Shown: piece by piece, positions 1 to 7,232 of the stretch
Numbering within the stretch: the stretch's first letter is position 1
Layout of the letters: every line of letters starts with the position of its first letter
NCBI GenBank assembly: GCA_903994455.1
Contig: CAJEXI010000001.1
Location: forward strand, 124,001-188,000
DNA: 64,000 bases
Direction: 5' to 3'
From: an uncultured Chlorobiaceae bacterium
GTDB taxonomy: Bacteria; Bacteroidota; Chlorobiia; Chlorobiales; Chlorobiaceae
Position numbers and translations under genes: made by a program
The notes under the pieces: generated by a model
What the model was told of the DNA's origin: nothing
Database searches by the model: none
Seen by the model: the letters and a program-made list of their open reading frames with translations, nothing else

Positions 1-1
1 G

Positions 2-166
2 ACTGTTGCACGAGCGGCTACATATTTGGAGCGTGTTGTGCAGGGAAATCGTTCAAATGTTTTTCCAATTGGATCGGGTTTATCAGAGAACAAGCTTGAT
101 TATGGTCCGGGTTACAGGATTTATTACGGTAAAGAAGAGGACACAGAAATACCGTTTAACAGATAA
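2..166 (+). pseudogene. RelE/HigB-type toxin, 5'- and 3'-truncated fragment
   Basis: Reading from base 2 gives 54 codons to a TAA at 164. The peptide contains RVVQGNRSNVFPIGSG and LDYGPGYRIYYGKEED, the core of the phage-derived Gp49/HigB-RelE toxin family (consensus around I.YGPGYR.Y.G). The N-terminus lies outside the window and the expected C-terminal strand (LLLxGGDK type) is missing. From about base 141 the DNA instead matches the 3' end of the COG2865-type gene fragment at 3.6 kb. What I see is a toxin fused out of frame to a foreign gene tail. That this arose by deletion or recombination is inference. Confidence 0.7.
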
Positions 167-206
167 TGGTCGGCAAGTACGGGAAAGGCTGTCAGGGGTG
201 AAATGA
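141..206 (+). repeat. Copy of the COG2865-gene 3' tail (second copy at 3595-3663)
   Basis: This stretch encodes TQKYRLTDNGRQVRERLS when read in the frame ending at 206. It closely matches TQKYQLTDKGRQLRERLS encoded near 3597-3650. Both begin with the same ACACAGAAATACC string. It is a 3' remnant of a winged-helix C-terminus and not a gene. It marks a recombination junction with the RelE fragment upstream. Confidence 0.75.
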
Positions 207-211
207 TTGCG

Positions 212-384
212 TCACTCGATGCCGAAAGCGATTTCCAGAGAAAAATCATGAAAAAGGTTCAGCGGAACTGATACCAAAAGCGCAATCATTTGCACCGCAG
301 TATTGTTACGTATGGAAGATTGAGATATTCAATTCATTCAATAAAGAGGAGATTTCATGCCGTTACCCGTCAAAACCCCAAGCG
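212..384 (+). repeat. Left direct repeat flanking the Rpn nuclease gene
   Basis: The segment shares TCACTC(G/A)ATGCCGAAAG, CATTTGCACCG and GATATTCAATTCATTCA, and then the start of a gene (GCCGTTACCCGTCAA), with bases 1687-1812. The left copy has roughly 50 extra bases after the first block. The two copies lie on either side of the Rpn-type nuclease gene at 689-1636, so that gene sits inside a duplicated locus. Confidence 0.75.
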
Positions 385-407
385 TTAAGCCCATCCATAG
401 CAATTAA
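357..407 (+). pseudogene. Truncated start of the 1777-2205 gene
   Basis: A good ribosome site (AGAGGAG) precedes an ATG whose product begins MPLPVKTPSV. This matches MPLPVNTPSV at the start of the intact gene at 1777, but the frame ends after 16 codons. It is the abortive left-hand copy made by the flanking duplication. Confidence 0.65.
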
Positions 408-688
408 TTTCGCGGGTTTTGTATGGTGGTGGATTTATGCGCGGGCATTTCTTTCCGTCAACGTTACCATACTCTTTGCCTGGCGTGAGTGAGTGCAGAT
501 TTATGGATTGAACAGGCAATACGTTCCTGCTGTTCCACCCTGTTTTTTGTATATTAACAGTGTAATGCTGGCGCTCATCCGTTGAGGTCTTCAGTGCCAG
601 TCAGCAACCCAAAGGTCATCAGTTATCAGGGTGTTTATGGTTTTATGATGAACAGCAAACGTTCATCGTCACGCAAGTTTACCAGCTT
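408..688. other. Intergenic region, no gene seen
   Basis: I see no ORF with a plausible start, no tRNA-like structure and no clear repeat between the truncated ORF and the nuclease gene. It presumably contains the promoter of the gene at 689, but I cannot point to convincing -35/-10 elements. Confidence 0.4.
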
Positions 689-1636
689 ATGAGCAAGACA
701 AGAAAACTGATCATCTTCGACTGGGCCATAAAACGCCTTCTGCGGAGCAAAGCCAATTTCGGGATTCTGGAAGGCTTTTTAAGTGAGCTGCTTAAAGAGG
801 ATATTATCATCCTGGATCTCATTGAAAGTGAGAGCAACAAAGAGGATAAACTCGACAAATTTAATCGGGTCGATCTCAGGGTACGCAACCAGAAACAGGA
901 GATCATCATCATAGAGATACAGTATGATCGGGAGTATGACTACCTGCAGCGTATTTTTTATGGTGTTTCCAAAACAGTGATCGAGGGGATGAAAGAGAAG
1001 CGACCGTATGCAGGGATAACCAAAGTCATTTCAATAAACATTCTCTATTTTGATCTGGGCATTGGCGACGATTACATCTACCATGGTACCACCCGCTTTA
1101 TAGGCATGCATAATCATGATCTTCTGGGACTTAATGAAAAACAAAAGCAACTGTTCCGGAAAGAGAGTGTCGAGGCACTTTACCCTGAATATTACCTGAT
1201 CAAAATCAATCGCTTTAACGATATTGCCAGAGACCGACTTGATGAGTGGATCTACTTTCTGAAAAATGAAGAGATTAAAGAGAGCTTCACCGCAAAAGGT
1301 CTGAAAGAGGCGGAAGAGAAGTTGAGCATCATGAAGTTGCCGGAAGGGGAGCGAAAAGCGTATGAGCAGTACCAGGATGATTTGCGCTACCAGGCAAGCA
1401 TGTTTGAGTCATCTTACGGTGATGGCTATTACACCGGCAAAGAAGAGGGCAAGGAAGAAGGTATTGTGGTAGGTATTGAAATTGGTAAAGAACAAGGTGT
1501 AGCACAAGGTGCCGAGGAAACAACCAGAACGATCGCCTTAAAGCTGATAGAACAGGGCGCGAAGATTGAAATCATCAAAGCGGTGACAGGGTTAAGCGTT
1601 ACGGCGATAGAAGATCTTGTGAGGAGCATACGATAA
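689..1636 (+). CDS. Rpn family recombination-promoting nuclease / PD-(D/E)XK transposase-like protein
   Basis: The 315-residue protein belongs to the Rpn (PDDEXK_2, transposase_31-like) family of DNA endonucleases that promote RecA-independent recombination. The N-terminus (IFDWAIKRLLRSKANFGILE) is the family signature. The nuclease core is visible as NRVDLRV followed by IIIIEIQYDRE (Asp, then Glu-x-Gln) at about residues 60-80. The last 100 residues carry a Gly/Glu/Lys-rich stretch (GKEEGKEEG, GKEQG) and a helix ending KAVTGLSVTAIEDL, as is common in this family. The gene lies between two direct repeats, which fits the mobile or expanding behaviour of such genes. No terminal inverted repeats were seen, so an active IS is not claimed. 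Confidence 0.85.
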   Translation: MSKTRKLIIFDWAIKRLLRSKANFGILEGFLSELLKEDIIILDLIESESNKEDKLDKFNRVDLRVRNQKQEIIIIEIQYDREYDYLQRIFYGVSKTVIEGMKEKRPYAGITKVISINILYFDLGIGDDYIYHGTTRFIGMHNHDLLGLNEKQKQLFRKESVEALYPEYYLIKINRFNDIARDRLDEWIYFLKNEEIKESFTAKGLKEAEEKLSIMKLPEGERKAYEQYQDDLRYQASMFESSYGDGYYTGKEEGKEEGIVVGIEIGKEQGVAQGAEETTRTIALKLIEQGAKIEIIKAVTGLSVTAIEDLVRSIR

Positions 1637-1686
1637 TATTTCAATCTTTCAGGGTTGAACTTTTCTATCACTTGCGGGGGTGGACT

Positions 1687-1812
1687 TCACTCAATGCCGA
1701 AAGCGATCATTTGCACCGCTGTATTGTTCGTAGGGAAGATTGCGATATTCAATTCATTCAAACCACAGGAGATATTATGCCGTTACCCGTCAACACCCCA
1801 AGCGTTAACACC
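1687..1812 (+). repeat. Right direct repeat flanking the Rpn nuclease gene
   Basis: This is the second copy of the block at 212-384. It includes the ribosome-binding site and first ~12 codons of the intact gene at 1777. Here the reading frame stays open, so this is the functional copy of the downstream gene's start. Confidence 0.75.
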
Positions 1813-2205
1813 GTAACACGTCGTGCCATAAAAAGGGTTGGCAAGCAATCGACGGGCAAGGAGCCACTGTCGTCACTGACGGTGGGCTGCTTGACTGGCG
1901 ACCTTTATGATTTGCTCAAAAGCTTTACTCTGCTGATAACGATAAAACAAGCGAGTCAGCAGACATTTGAAGATGACCTCAAACGTTTGGCGGAACTTTT
2001 GAAGTGCATGAATCCTCCGATTACTCTGCTATTTCCGGCAGGCGGGACATTGCTCTTGCCGGACTGGTTTCAACGGTCATGCACTGCACTTGGTGTTGCT
2101 GTTACCATTGTGGAAAGTGAGGATCAACTTTTTGGCGTGCTACGGCATTTGAACGAGAGACCGGATATCCCTGACTCTGGCTGGCATCACAAGACAGAAG
2201 AATAA
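1777..2205 (+). CDS. Hypothetical protein, ~142 aa
   Basis: I chose ATG 1777 because CAGGAG lies just upstream and because the repeat copy at 357 preserves the same start. An in-frame ATG at 1672 would add 35 residues of unlikely sequence. The product is basic at the N-terminus, then has a predicted helix-rich centre (DLYDLLKSFTLLITIKQ, DDLKRLAELLKC) and a hydrophobic core (ITLLFPAGGTLLLPDWF) resembling an alpha/beta fold. I do not recognise the family. It follows the Rpn gene at ~140 bp and may simply be a neighbour carried in the same repeated segment. Confidence 0.55.
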   Translation: MPLPVNTPSVNTVTRRAIKRVGKQSTGKEPLSSLTVGCLTGDLYDLLKSFTLLITIKQASQQTFEDDLKRLAELLKCMNPPITLLFPAGGTLLLPDWFQRSCTALGVAVTIVESEDQLFGVLRHLNERPDIPDSGWHHKTEE

Positions 2206-2517
2206 AGAGGCGGAGCAAAATCGCCTCCGGTTGTTGGCGGGTGGGTGGCAAACGTGCTTTTGCGGTGGAATCGCACGCTTGTCAGGGTTATTGTACGGCT
2301 GTGCTCTTCCAGAGATGCTGGAACAGTTTGCCACTCCACTGCTAAACAAAGGTATTGAGCTTAATAAAACAGCAAAAAATGACGGGATTCGTGCGTTCAG
2401 GCGGAGCAGGCAAGTGAATCAGTAGCATCATAACGCTACTACCAGGGCGCGAACCTGGAGCCGAATCAAATACCTGTGATGCGCTCATAAAACAAGCTTT
2501 ACACCAACCAAAAAAAG
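2206..2517. other. Intergenic region with one small hairpin
   Basis: Immediately after the stop at 2205 there is a 6-bp perfect stem (GAGGCG at 2207-2212, CGCCTC at 2222-2227) without a T-run, perhaps a weak transcription end. Otherwise I see no supported gene. A short open frame at 2231-2425 has no recognisable content. Confidence 0.35.
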
Positions 2518-2793
2518 TTATGCGGGAGGAAAATATTTATAAAAATCTTCACGGTGTCCAACCCGCAAAAGTTCCACGGTGTTATCAGCAACATAAGCGC
2601 CAATGCGATAACGATAATCAAAAGAAATACGATAATAACCAGCATACCCTGATAACCCGGAGGCTTCAGTAATATCTTCCAGTGAAGCACAAGCCTCAAG
2701 AGCAGCAATTATTTGGCGCAATTTCAATAAAATACGATCATCTCGAATTTTCTGTGTATCTTTTACAAAACGCTTACTGATTACTAACTTCAT
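2518..2793 (-). CDS. RelE/ParE family toxin (type II TA)
   Basis: This is a 91-residue basic protein of the RelE/ParE mRNA-interferase superfamily. It shows the expected order: N-terminal MKLVISKRFVKD strand-helix, central helix with LLKLRQIIAALE, then the beta core GYYRISFDYRYRIGAYV and a C-terminal VGHREDFYKYFPP. The VGHR...Y ending is the typical RelE tail carrying basic and aromatic catalytic residues. Its ATG overlaps the stop codon of the upstream antitoxin gene by 4 bases (ATGA), the usual coupling in TA pairs, and antitoxin-first order is standard. The toxin appears intact. Confidence 0.85.
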   Translation of the reverse strand: MKLVISKRFVKDTQKIRDDRILLKLRQIIAALEACASLEDITEASGLSGYAGYYRISFDYRYRIGAYVADNTVELLRVGHREDFYKYFPPA

Positions 2794-3008
2794 TGTGGTA
2801 AGCTGGCAAGAAAGGCGTTTTTTTCATCGTCGGTTAAAAAATCATCCTCATCTTTGGCTTCACGGCACGCCTCATACAATGCCAATGTTTCAAGCCTGTC
2901 AGCCTCGTTATGCAGTAACTTTTGTAAAAAGCGTTGCTGTTCATCATGCAACAATGCGTTATACATTCCATACAACCCTTCGGCTGAGGTGATGGGTACA
3001 GTTATCAT
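2790..3008 (-). CDS. Antitoxin of the RelE/ParE pair
   Basis: This 72-residue acidic protein is transcribed before, and translationally coupled to, the RelE-like toxin (4-base overlap). The sequence is helix-rich and acidic at the end (AKDEDDFLTDDEKNAF), as expected for a labile toxin-neutralising tail. I cannot place the N-terminal domain (MITVPITSAEGLYGMYNALL) in a known DNA-binding antitoxin family, so the role rests on context. Confidence 0.7.
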   Translation of the reverse strand: MITVPITSAEGLYGMYNALLHDEQQRFLQKLLHNEADRLETLALYEACREAKDEDDFLTDDEKNAFLASLPQ

Positions 3009-3087
3009 GTTCTATCGTGTTTTCTTACTACTGCAAAATCGAACAATTATCTATAGTGTACATGTTTGAGGGAAAAAATGCAATACT

Positions 3088-3663
3088 TTCGAGGATCACA
3101 CCAGAAAACCGGAGATCCGCCATTTTACAGATCGCACCATGTTCTGGAACCTCGGTGACGCTTTTGCGAAAGGCAATTTACTGGAGCCAGGGCCGAAAGA
3201 GGTTCGTAACCCCAATATTGCTATTGCCTTCCGTCGGATAGGGTTAAGCGAAAATGCCGGATGGGGCTTGAGCGATGTCATTGCCAACTGGACGAAGCTC
3301 GGTCATGCCAGACCTGCCATACAGAATGACAAAACAGGCAAGTTTTTTGAAGTTACGTTACTTGACCAGGCTGCGTTACGTAGTGTTGCTGAACAGGTAA
3401 ATGAAGTAACCGAACAAGTAACCGAACAAGTAAGCTGGTTGCTGAATTGTGTGCTGGAAGGGCCTTTGGGAACCTGGCATCTCATGCATCGACTGCAATT
3501 ACAGCATCGACCGACATTCCTTTACGACTATCTGCAGCCTGCCCTGGCGGCAAAATTGGTTGCCATGACTCAGCCTGATTCGCCCAGAAGCCCGACACAG
3601 AAATACCAGTTAACAGACAAGGGACGGCAATTACGGGAAAGGCTGTCATTGGAGATAGTTTAG
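3088..3663 (+). pseudogene. COG2865-type ATP-binding regulator, 5'-deleted
   Basis: The open frame begins in mid-domain. In-frame codons before the ATG at 3139 already read like family sequence (RKPEIRHFTDRTMFWNLGDA), followed by the HATPase_c_4 block LLEPGPKEVRNPNIAIAF and RRIGLSENAGWGLSDV. A VNEVTEQVTEQV linker and a winged-helix-like C-terminus ending TDKGRQLRERLS follow. The AlbA_2 (Schlafen-like) N-terminal domain, about 300 residues, is missing, so this is a 3' remnant. A complete member of the same family lies 280 bp downstream, and another copy of its extreme 3' end is at 141-206. Confidence 0.75.
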
Positions 3664-3696
3664 CTCTGCACCATCGCTTCATTATTTGTATTTCAG

Positions 3697-3772
3697 GAGT
3701 CGCCGGTTCTTCCAAATGCAGTAATATTTTTATATTCAAAAATAACGGCTTTTCTCTCATTGAATTGTTACA
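3697..3772 (+). repeat. Direct repeat R2, left copy (right copy 7726-7815)
   Basis: The block reads GGAGTCGCC, then TTCC(A)AA(T/C)GCAGTAATATTTTT, and ends TCTCTCATTGAATT. The same three pieces in the same order occur at 7726-7815 with a slightly longer middle. Both copies sit at the left edge of a large intact gene (COG2865 gene here, the giant helicase there). This suggests a shared insertion or recombination site. Confidence 0.7.
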
Positions 3773-3943
3773 GGATATATTCCATGCTGTGCTTCATGAA
3801 GGAATTACTGTACGTGAACTAATACCCTGTAGGTATGTTGTGGGCGAGTTGGGTTTGGTTTGTCAACCTCAACTTCTTGTTCGTCATTGGCAAGAGAAAA
3901 TCCGTCACTATGTCACCGTATTATCGAATTAAGAGAGAAGATT

Positions 3944-5413
3944 TTGAATTTTACTGAACTTCAAAAAATCATTGCCGCAGGTGAATCCCTGACGCTTGAA
4001 CTTAAAAAATCCACCGCTGAAAAAGAGCGTGCTTGTCGGAGTATGTGTGCTCTGGCAAACGGCCAAGGCGGGCAGGTGGTGTTTGGTGTCACTCCATCCG
4101 GAAAAGTGGTGGGCCAAAAGGTGACTGATCGTACATTGGAAGAGCTGGCCCAGGAGTTTCAGGGTTTTGAGCCACCGCTGTGCCTGCACCTCCAGCGTCT
4201 ACCACTTTCCGAAGGGGATGGCCGAGGATTGGAAGTTCTGATTGTCCATGTTGATCGTGCCACTGATGCTCCCGTTTCTTTTCGCGGAATACCTTATGAG
4301 CGCGTGCTGAACACAACGTGTGTCATGCCTCGCGCCAATTACCAGCGATTGTTGATTGAGTCTATGCATGCCAGTGAGCGCTGGGAAATGCAGCCCGCCA
4401 TAGGGTGCAGTGTTGAAGAGCTCGACAGCCTTGAAATTGTTGTCACCCTCGAAGAATCCATACGACGGGGGCGCAGCCTTGACCCCGGTACTCGCGACAC
4501 TATGGGGATATTGCGTGGGTTGGGCCTGCTGGTGAATGGCGAACAACTCTCACGTGCAGCCGTTGCATTGTTTTGTAAAGATGAAGTTGCCTTGCCAGCA
4601 TTCCCGCAGTTTATGCTTCGCGTTGCCCGATTCAAAGGCACAAACCGCGACGAATTTCTCGACAACCGGCAATACACCGGTAACGCTTTTGCGCTGATGC
4701 GTCGGGCCGAACGCTTTTTGATTGATTGGCTCCCGGTGGCCAGCAAGATCGTGCCGGGCCAAATGGCTCGCATCGACACGCCAGCGCTCCCCACCGATGC
4801 AGTGCGCGAAGCTCTCGCCAATGCCTTTATCCATCGCGATTATACCAGCGCTGCGGGCTCTGTTGCTGTGGCTTTGTACGATGATCGCCTGGAAATCATC
4901 TCCCCCGGCGAACTGCATTTTGGATTGACTCCCGAAATGCTCTACCAGCCTCATGAATCAAAACCCTGGAACCCATGGATTGCCAAGGTGTTTTACCGCC
5001 GTGGACTGATTGAAACATGGGGAAGAGGAACCCTTAAAATTGCCAGTTTGATGCAGGAGGCTGGCTTGCCCGTGCCTGTGCTGCATGAAAATACCGGTTG
5101 TGTTTTGATGACGTTTAAACTGCCAAAGCCGTATGTCGGAGTAAATGAGGGAGTAAATGAGGGAGTAAATGAGGGAGTAAATGAGGGAGTAAATGAGGGA
5201 GTAAATGAGGGAGTAAATGAGGGAGTAAATGAGGGAGTAAATGCACTTGTTGAACTTATAAAACAACGCCAGGGTATGCGAGTTCCAGCATTAGCGGAAT
5301 TGATGAATACCTCTCCCAAGAACCTCGAACGCTGGCTTAAACAATTACGAGATGCCGGGCAGATAGAGTTCATTGGTTCATCAAAGACAGGTGGTTACTA
5401 TCCAAAACAGTAA
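3944..5413 (+). CDS. AlbA_2 / HATPase_c_4 (COG2865) ATP-binding transcriptional regulator-like protein
   Basis: The frame has no early ATG. The TTG at 3944 follows AGAGAGAAG and begins just before the first conserved block (FTELQKIIAAGESLTLELKK), so I prefer it to the TTG at 3860. The AlbA_2/Schlafen-type domain spans roughly the first 130 residues (ALANGQGGQVVFGV). The GHKL ATPase-like domain is centred on REALANAFIHRDYTS and GLIETWGRGT. The C-terminal winged helix (RVPALAELMNTSPKNLERW) is joined by a GVNE tandem-repeat linker. Proteins of this class often accompany type I restriction or TA loci and are thought to act as regulators or nucleic-acid-binding ATPases. The exact role here is unknown. 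Confidence 0.8.
   Translation: MNFTELQKIIAAGESLTLELKKSTAEKERACRSMCALANGQGGQVVFGVTPSGKVVGQKVTDRTLEELAQEFQGFEPPLCLHLQRLPLSEGDGRGLEVLIVHVDRATDAPVSFRGIPYERVLNTTCVMPRANYQRLLIESMHASERWEMQPAIGCSVEELDSLEIVVTLEESIRRGRSLDPGTRDTMGILRGLGLLVNGEQLSRAAVALFCKDEVALPAFPQFMLRVARFKGTNRDEFLDNRQYTGNAFALMRRAERFLIDWLPVASKIVPGQMARIDTPALPTDAVREALANAFIHRDYTSAAGSVAVALYDDRLEIISPGELHFGLTPEMLYQPHESKPWNPWIAKVFYRRGLIETWGRGTLKIASLMQEAGLPVPVLHENTGCVLMTFKLPKPYVGVNEGVNEGVNEGVNEGVNEGVNEGVNEGVNEGVNALVELIKQRQGMRVPALAELMNTSPKNLERWLKQLRDAGQIEFIGSSKTGGYYPKQ
5138..5242 (+). repeat. 12-bp coding minisatellite (GGAGTAAATGAG, 8 perfect copies plus partial ninth)
   Basis: Eight identical 12-bp units run from 5138 to 5233, followed by nine bases of a ninth. 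They encode (GVNE)8-GVNA between the ATPase-like and winged-helix domains of the COG2865 protein. Because the unit is a multiple of three, slippage would change linker length without breaking the frame. Perfect identity of all units implies recent expansion. Confidence 0.95.
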
Positions 5414-5570
5414 TATCAAGTTTTAACGAGAGCTGTTGGATACTGCGCACATTTATAAAAAAATCTGGATAGCGTTCAACGCATTTTGTAAAGCAGAAAA
5501 TGATTGGCTGTGATTCATTAACATTCGTCCGAAAAGCCCTGTTCCCATGAAAAACAAGCGCAATAACCCT

Positions 5571-5888
5571 TCATGCCGATTGAAGCGTATCGTTGACCAC
5601 TATGTTCAGGCTTTTCTCTGCTTTGACTGCCTTGAGATGAATGGCGTGGTGTAGTTCCGGGTTCATTCGCAGCACAAATTTGCCAGAAAATGGCTTATCC
5701 GGTTTTTCTCCCCGCTCTGCACAAAAGTCAAGATAATCATCGACAGAGTCCCTGAAGGCTTGCACGATTTCATCAACACTCCGTCCCTGAAAAGTGACAA
5801 CATCTTTTAAGTCAAGAACTTCGCCATGAAACAGTCCCGCTTCATCATCAAATTCAATATGCCCGGTATAACCTTTATAGTGCAGCAT
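5571..5888 (-). CDS. hicB: HicB family antitoxin
   Basis: The 105-residue protein has the HicB partial RNase H-like fold (MLHYKGYTGHIEFDDEAGLF, then VVTFQGRSVDEIVQAFRDSV). It ends in a ribbon-helix-helix-type domain (FVLRMNPELHHAIHLKAVKA). HicB neutralises the HicA RNA-binding toxin and represses its own operon. The gene overlaps the preceding HicA-like remnant by 14 bases, which is the normal toxin-then-antitoxin order for hicAB. It appears intact although its partner is degraded. Confidence 0.9.
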   Translation of the reverse strand: MLHYKGYTGHIEFDDEAGLFHGEVLDLKDVVTFQGRSVDEIVQAFRDSVDDYLDFCAERGEKPDKPFSGKFVLRMNPELHHAIHLKAVKAEKSLNIVVNDTLQSA

Positions 5889-6057
5889 GATAGTTCACTC
5901 CTACTTCTTGTAAAAAACGTCTCACTGATTTAAGCGCCCCTTTATCGCACTCTTTTTCAGGATGCGGCCTGTGAAAGACGGCACGTACTCCGTTCAGGAA
6001 AATTCTCACCCTTGGGCATCTTTTCTCGATGATGACACGTCTCAAGAGTCTCCATAA
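5875..6057 (-). pseudogene. hicA: HicA-like toxin, degenerate
   Basis: Directly upstream of hicB, the frame ending at 5875 encodes FHRPHPEKECDKGALKSVRR and FLQEVGV, matching the C-terminal half of HicA toxins (PHP.K.....G.L..I....G). The N-terminal half should contain the conserved Gly-Ser-His catalytic segment after a ~20-residue helix. Instead it reads EKRCPRVRIFLNGVRAV and has no GSHH. No good start codon exists except one deep inside the yoeB gene. I read it as a decayed toxin. A divergent but working HicA cannot be ruled out from sequence alone. Confidence 0.55.
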
Positions 6058-6323
6058 TGGCCACGCAAAGAGAGTACCAGGACAGTTACGGTACAATCAT
6101 TGATCTCGTAAACCATTCGATGCTGGTGATTAAGCCTTCTTGACCAGCATCCAGCAAGATTTCCTTGTAATTGCTCCACTCTGCCGGTACCTTCTTTTGG
6201 ATGCTCGGATAATTCAAAAATAATACGCTTAATCTTTTTGAGAATAACCTTATCACCAACTTTATTCCAATGCCTGATATCTTCCCTGGCTTGGTCAGTA
6301 ATGTCTATAAAATACTTGCCCAT
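6042..6323 (-). CDS. yoeB: Txe/YoeB family toxin
   Basis: This 93-residue ribosome-dependent mRNA interferase has the YoeB hallmarks: a central helix RIIFELSEHPKEGTGRVEQL, then CWSRRLNHQHRMVYEI and a C-terminal SLRGHYGDS. The Arg/His/Tyr residues used for catalysis (RRLNHQHR and the terminal HY) are all present. It overlaps the upstream yefM antitoxin gene by 19 bases and should be translated with it. The end of the gene runs into the HicA remnant, so two TA loci abut here. Confidence 0.92.
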   Translation of the reverse strand: MGKYFIDITDQAREDIRHWNKVGDKVILKKIKRIIFELSEHPKEGTGRVEQLQGNLAGCWSRRLNHQHRMVYEINDCTVTVLVLSLRGHYGDS

Positions 6324-6562
6324 GGATCGGCTGGATCAGTTATTCGCGTAACCCTGCCAGCTTTTGCATCGGCTTTCCCTCGTTCAATAGCCTCAATAAC
6401 CTTCGGATCAGAAAAATATCTGTCGGTGTCACTGATTTTTCGTGCAGGGACAATTTCATAGGTCTCGGTTCTACCACACTGGACGATGACGCGCTCGGTA
6501 TTGGCCATATTGAGATATTTACGGAGGTTTTTACGCAACTCCGTTGTGCTGACTGCTATCAT
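6305..6562 (-). CDS. yefM: YefM/Phd family antitoxin
   Basis: The 85-residue protein begins MIAVSTTELRKNLRKYLNMA, a typical Phd/YefM DNA-binding N-terminus, and ends in an acidic disordered tail that would wrap the YoeB toxin. It is the first gene of the pair, consistent with antitoxin-first regulation. A palindrome lies 20-40 bases upstream and is a likely autorepressor site. Confidence 0.92.
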   Translation of the reverse strand: MIAVSTTELRKNLRKYLNMANTERVIVQCGRTETYEIVPARKISDTDRYFSDPKVIEAIERGKADAKAGRVTRITDPADPWASIL

Positions 6563-6578
6563 AATTTCAACCTTTTGT

Positions 6579-6600
6579 GTTACAGTATACTGTACAGAGT
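6579..6600 (-). promoter_or_regulatory. Probable YefM operator
   Basis: Upstream of yefM is a perfect 14-bp palindrome, TACAGTATACTGTA (6581-6594), overlapping a TGTACA core (6591-6596). YefM proteins are known to bind paired palindromes with TGTACA cores in front of their own gene. The position (19 bases before the ATG) fits autorepression. Direct binding is inferred. Confidence 0.65.
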
Positions 6601-6704
6601 ATAGCTATTTTTTCCTTTTAACACGTAGCCAGGCAATTTTTGCACACATTAAAAATTCTGTACTTTACGCACATCTCCAATACGTATAAAAAAAGGAGGC
6701 GACT

Positions 6705-7004
6705 GTGCCACAAATTCCAGTAGAAAGTAACTCGCGACTGTCGTTGCGCATTGCTTCAGAAGAGAAGTCTCTTTTGGTGAGAGCGGCAGCATTACAGCAT
6801 ACGCATTTAACCGAGTTTGTTACCAGAACCGTTGTTGCAGAGGCGCGAAAGGTGATTGATCAGAGTGAGCGCATAGAGCTGAGCGAGAGAGATCGCACGC
6901 ATCTCCTGAATCTTTTGGAAGAGCCACCTGCTCCAAACGAAAAACTCATGGCGGTAGCATTTGCTTTACCGAAGCATCAAGGAATCTTCGACAGGGTAGA
7001 GTAA
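6705..7004 (+). CDS. DUF1778 (TacA-type) antitoxin, orphan
   Basis: The start is GTG 6705, placed by an ideal AAAGGAGGC seven bases upstream. The N-terminus SRLSLRIASEEKSLLVRAAA is the ribbon-helix-helix motif of DUF1778 antitoxins, and the C-terminal half (NLLEEPPAPNEKL) is the toxin-wrapping segment. Such genes normally precede a GNAT acetyltransferase toxin (TacT). Here the next genes are an unrelated ParE-type pair, so the antitoxin appears to have lost its toxin. It may persist as anti-addiction protection or by chance. Confidence 0.85.
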   Translation: MPQIPVESNSRLSLRIASEEKSLLVRAAALQHTHLTEFVTRTVVAEARKVIDQSERIELSERDRTHLLNLLEEPPAPNEKLMAVAFALPKHQGIFDRVE

Positions 7005-7049
7005 CTTACACTCACCGATGGTTCAAGCACATAAAAAAGGAGATATGCT

Positions 7050-7232
7050 ATGACGGCAAAAGAGAAAATTATGATAGCAGTTGAAACGCTACCTGCCGAT
7101 ACCACATTTGAGGAGGCGATGGAGCGTCTTCTTTTTATCGCGAAAGTTGAGAGGGGAATCCAGCAGGCGGATGCAGGAGAAACTCTGTCTCACCAGGAAG
7201 TAAAAGAGAGGATGTCGAAATGGTTGAAATAA
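7050..7232 (+). CDS. Short antitoxin partner of ParE
   Basis: The 60-residue protein has AAGGAGA before its ATG and overlaps the toxin gene by 13 bases. It is mainly helical (TTFEEAMERLLFIAKVERGI) and ends with a KERMSKWLK helix. It resembles the short addiction-module antitoxins that accompany ParE/RelE toxins and lack a recognisable DNA-binding fold. Assignment rests on coupling to the toxin. Confidence 0.75.
   Translation: MTAKEKIMIAVETLPADTTFEEAMERLLFIAKVERGIQQADAGETLSHQEVKERMSKWLK

Noticed and set aside
689..1636. Active insertion sequence around the Rpn gene
   Set aside because: The flanks are direct, imperfect and include gene-coding DNA. No terminal inverted repeats or short target duplication were found.
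2231..2425. 64-codon forward frame after the 1777 gene
   Set aside because: No ribosome site, no recognisable domain, and its reading overlaps a hairpin. Not supported as a gene.
2440..2500. Possible tRNA-like segment (GGGCGCGAACCTGG)
   Set aside because: No closing acceptor stem or T-arm could be drawn.
4958..5266. Reverse-strand frame with repeated LIYS units
   Set aside because: It is the antisense reading of the GVNE minisatellite in the COG2865 gene, with no start context and no family.
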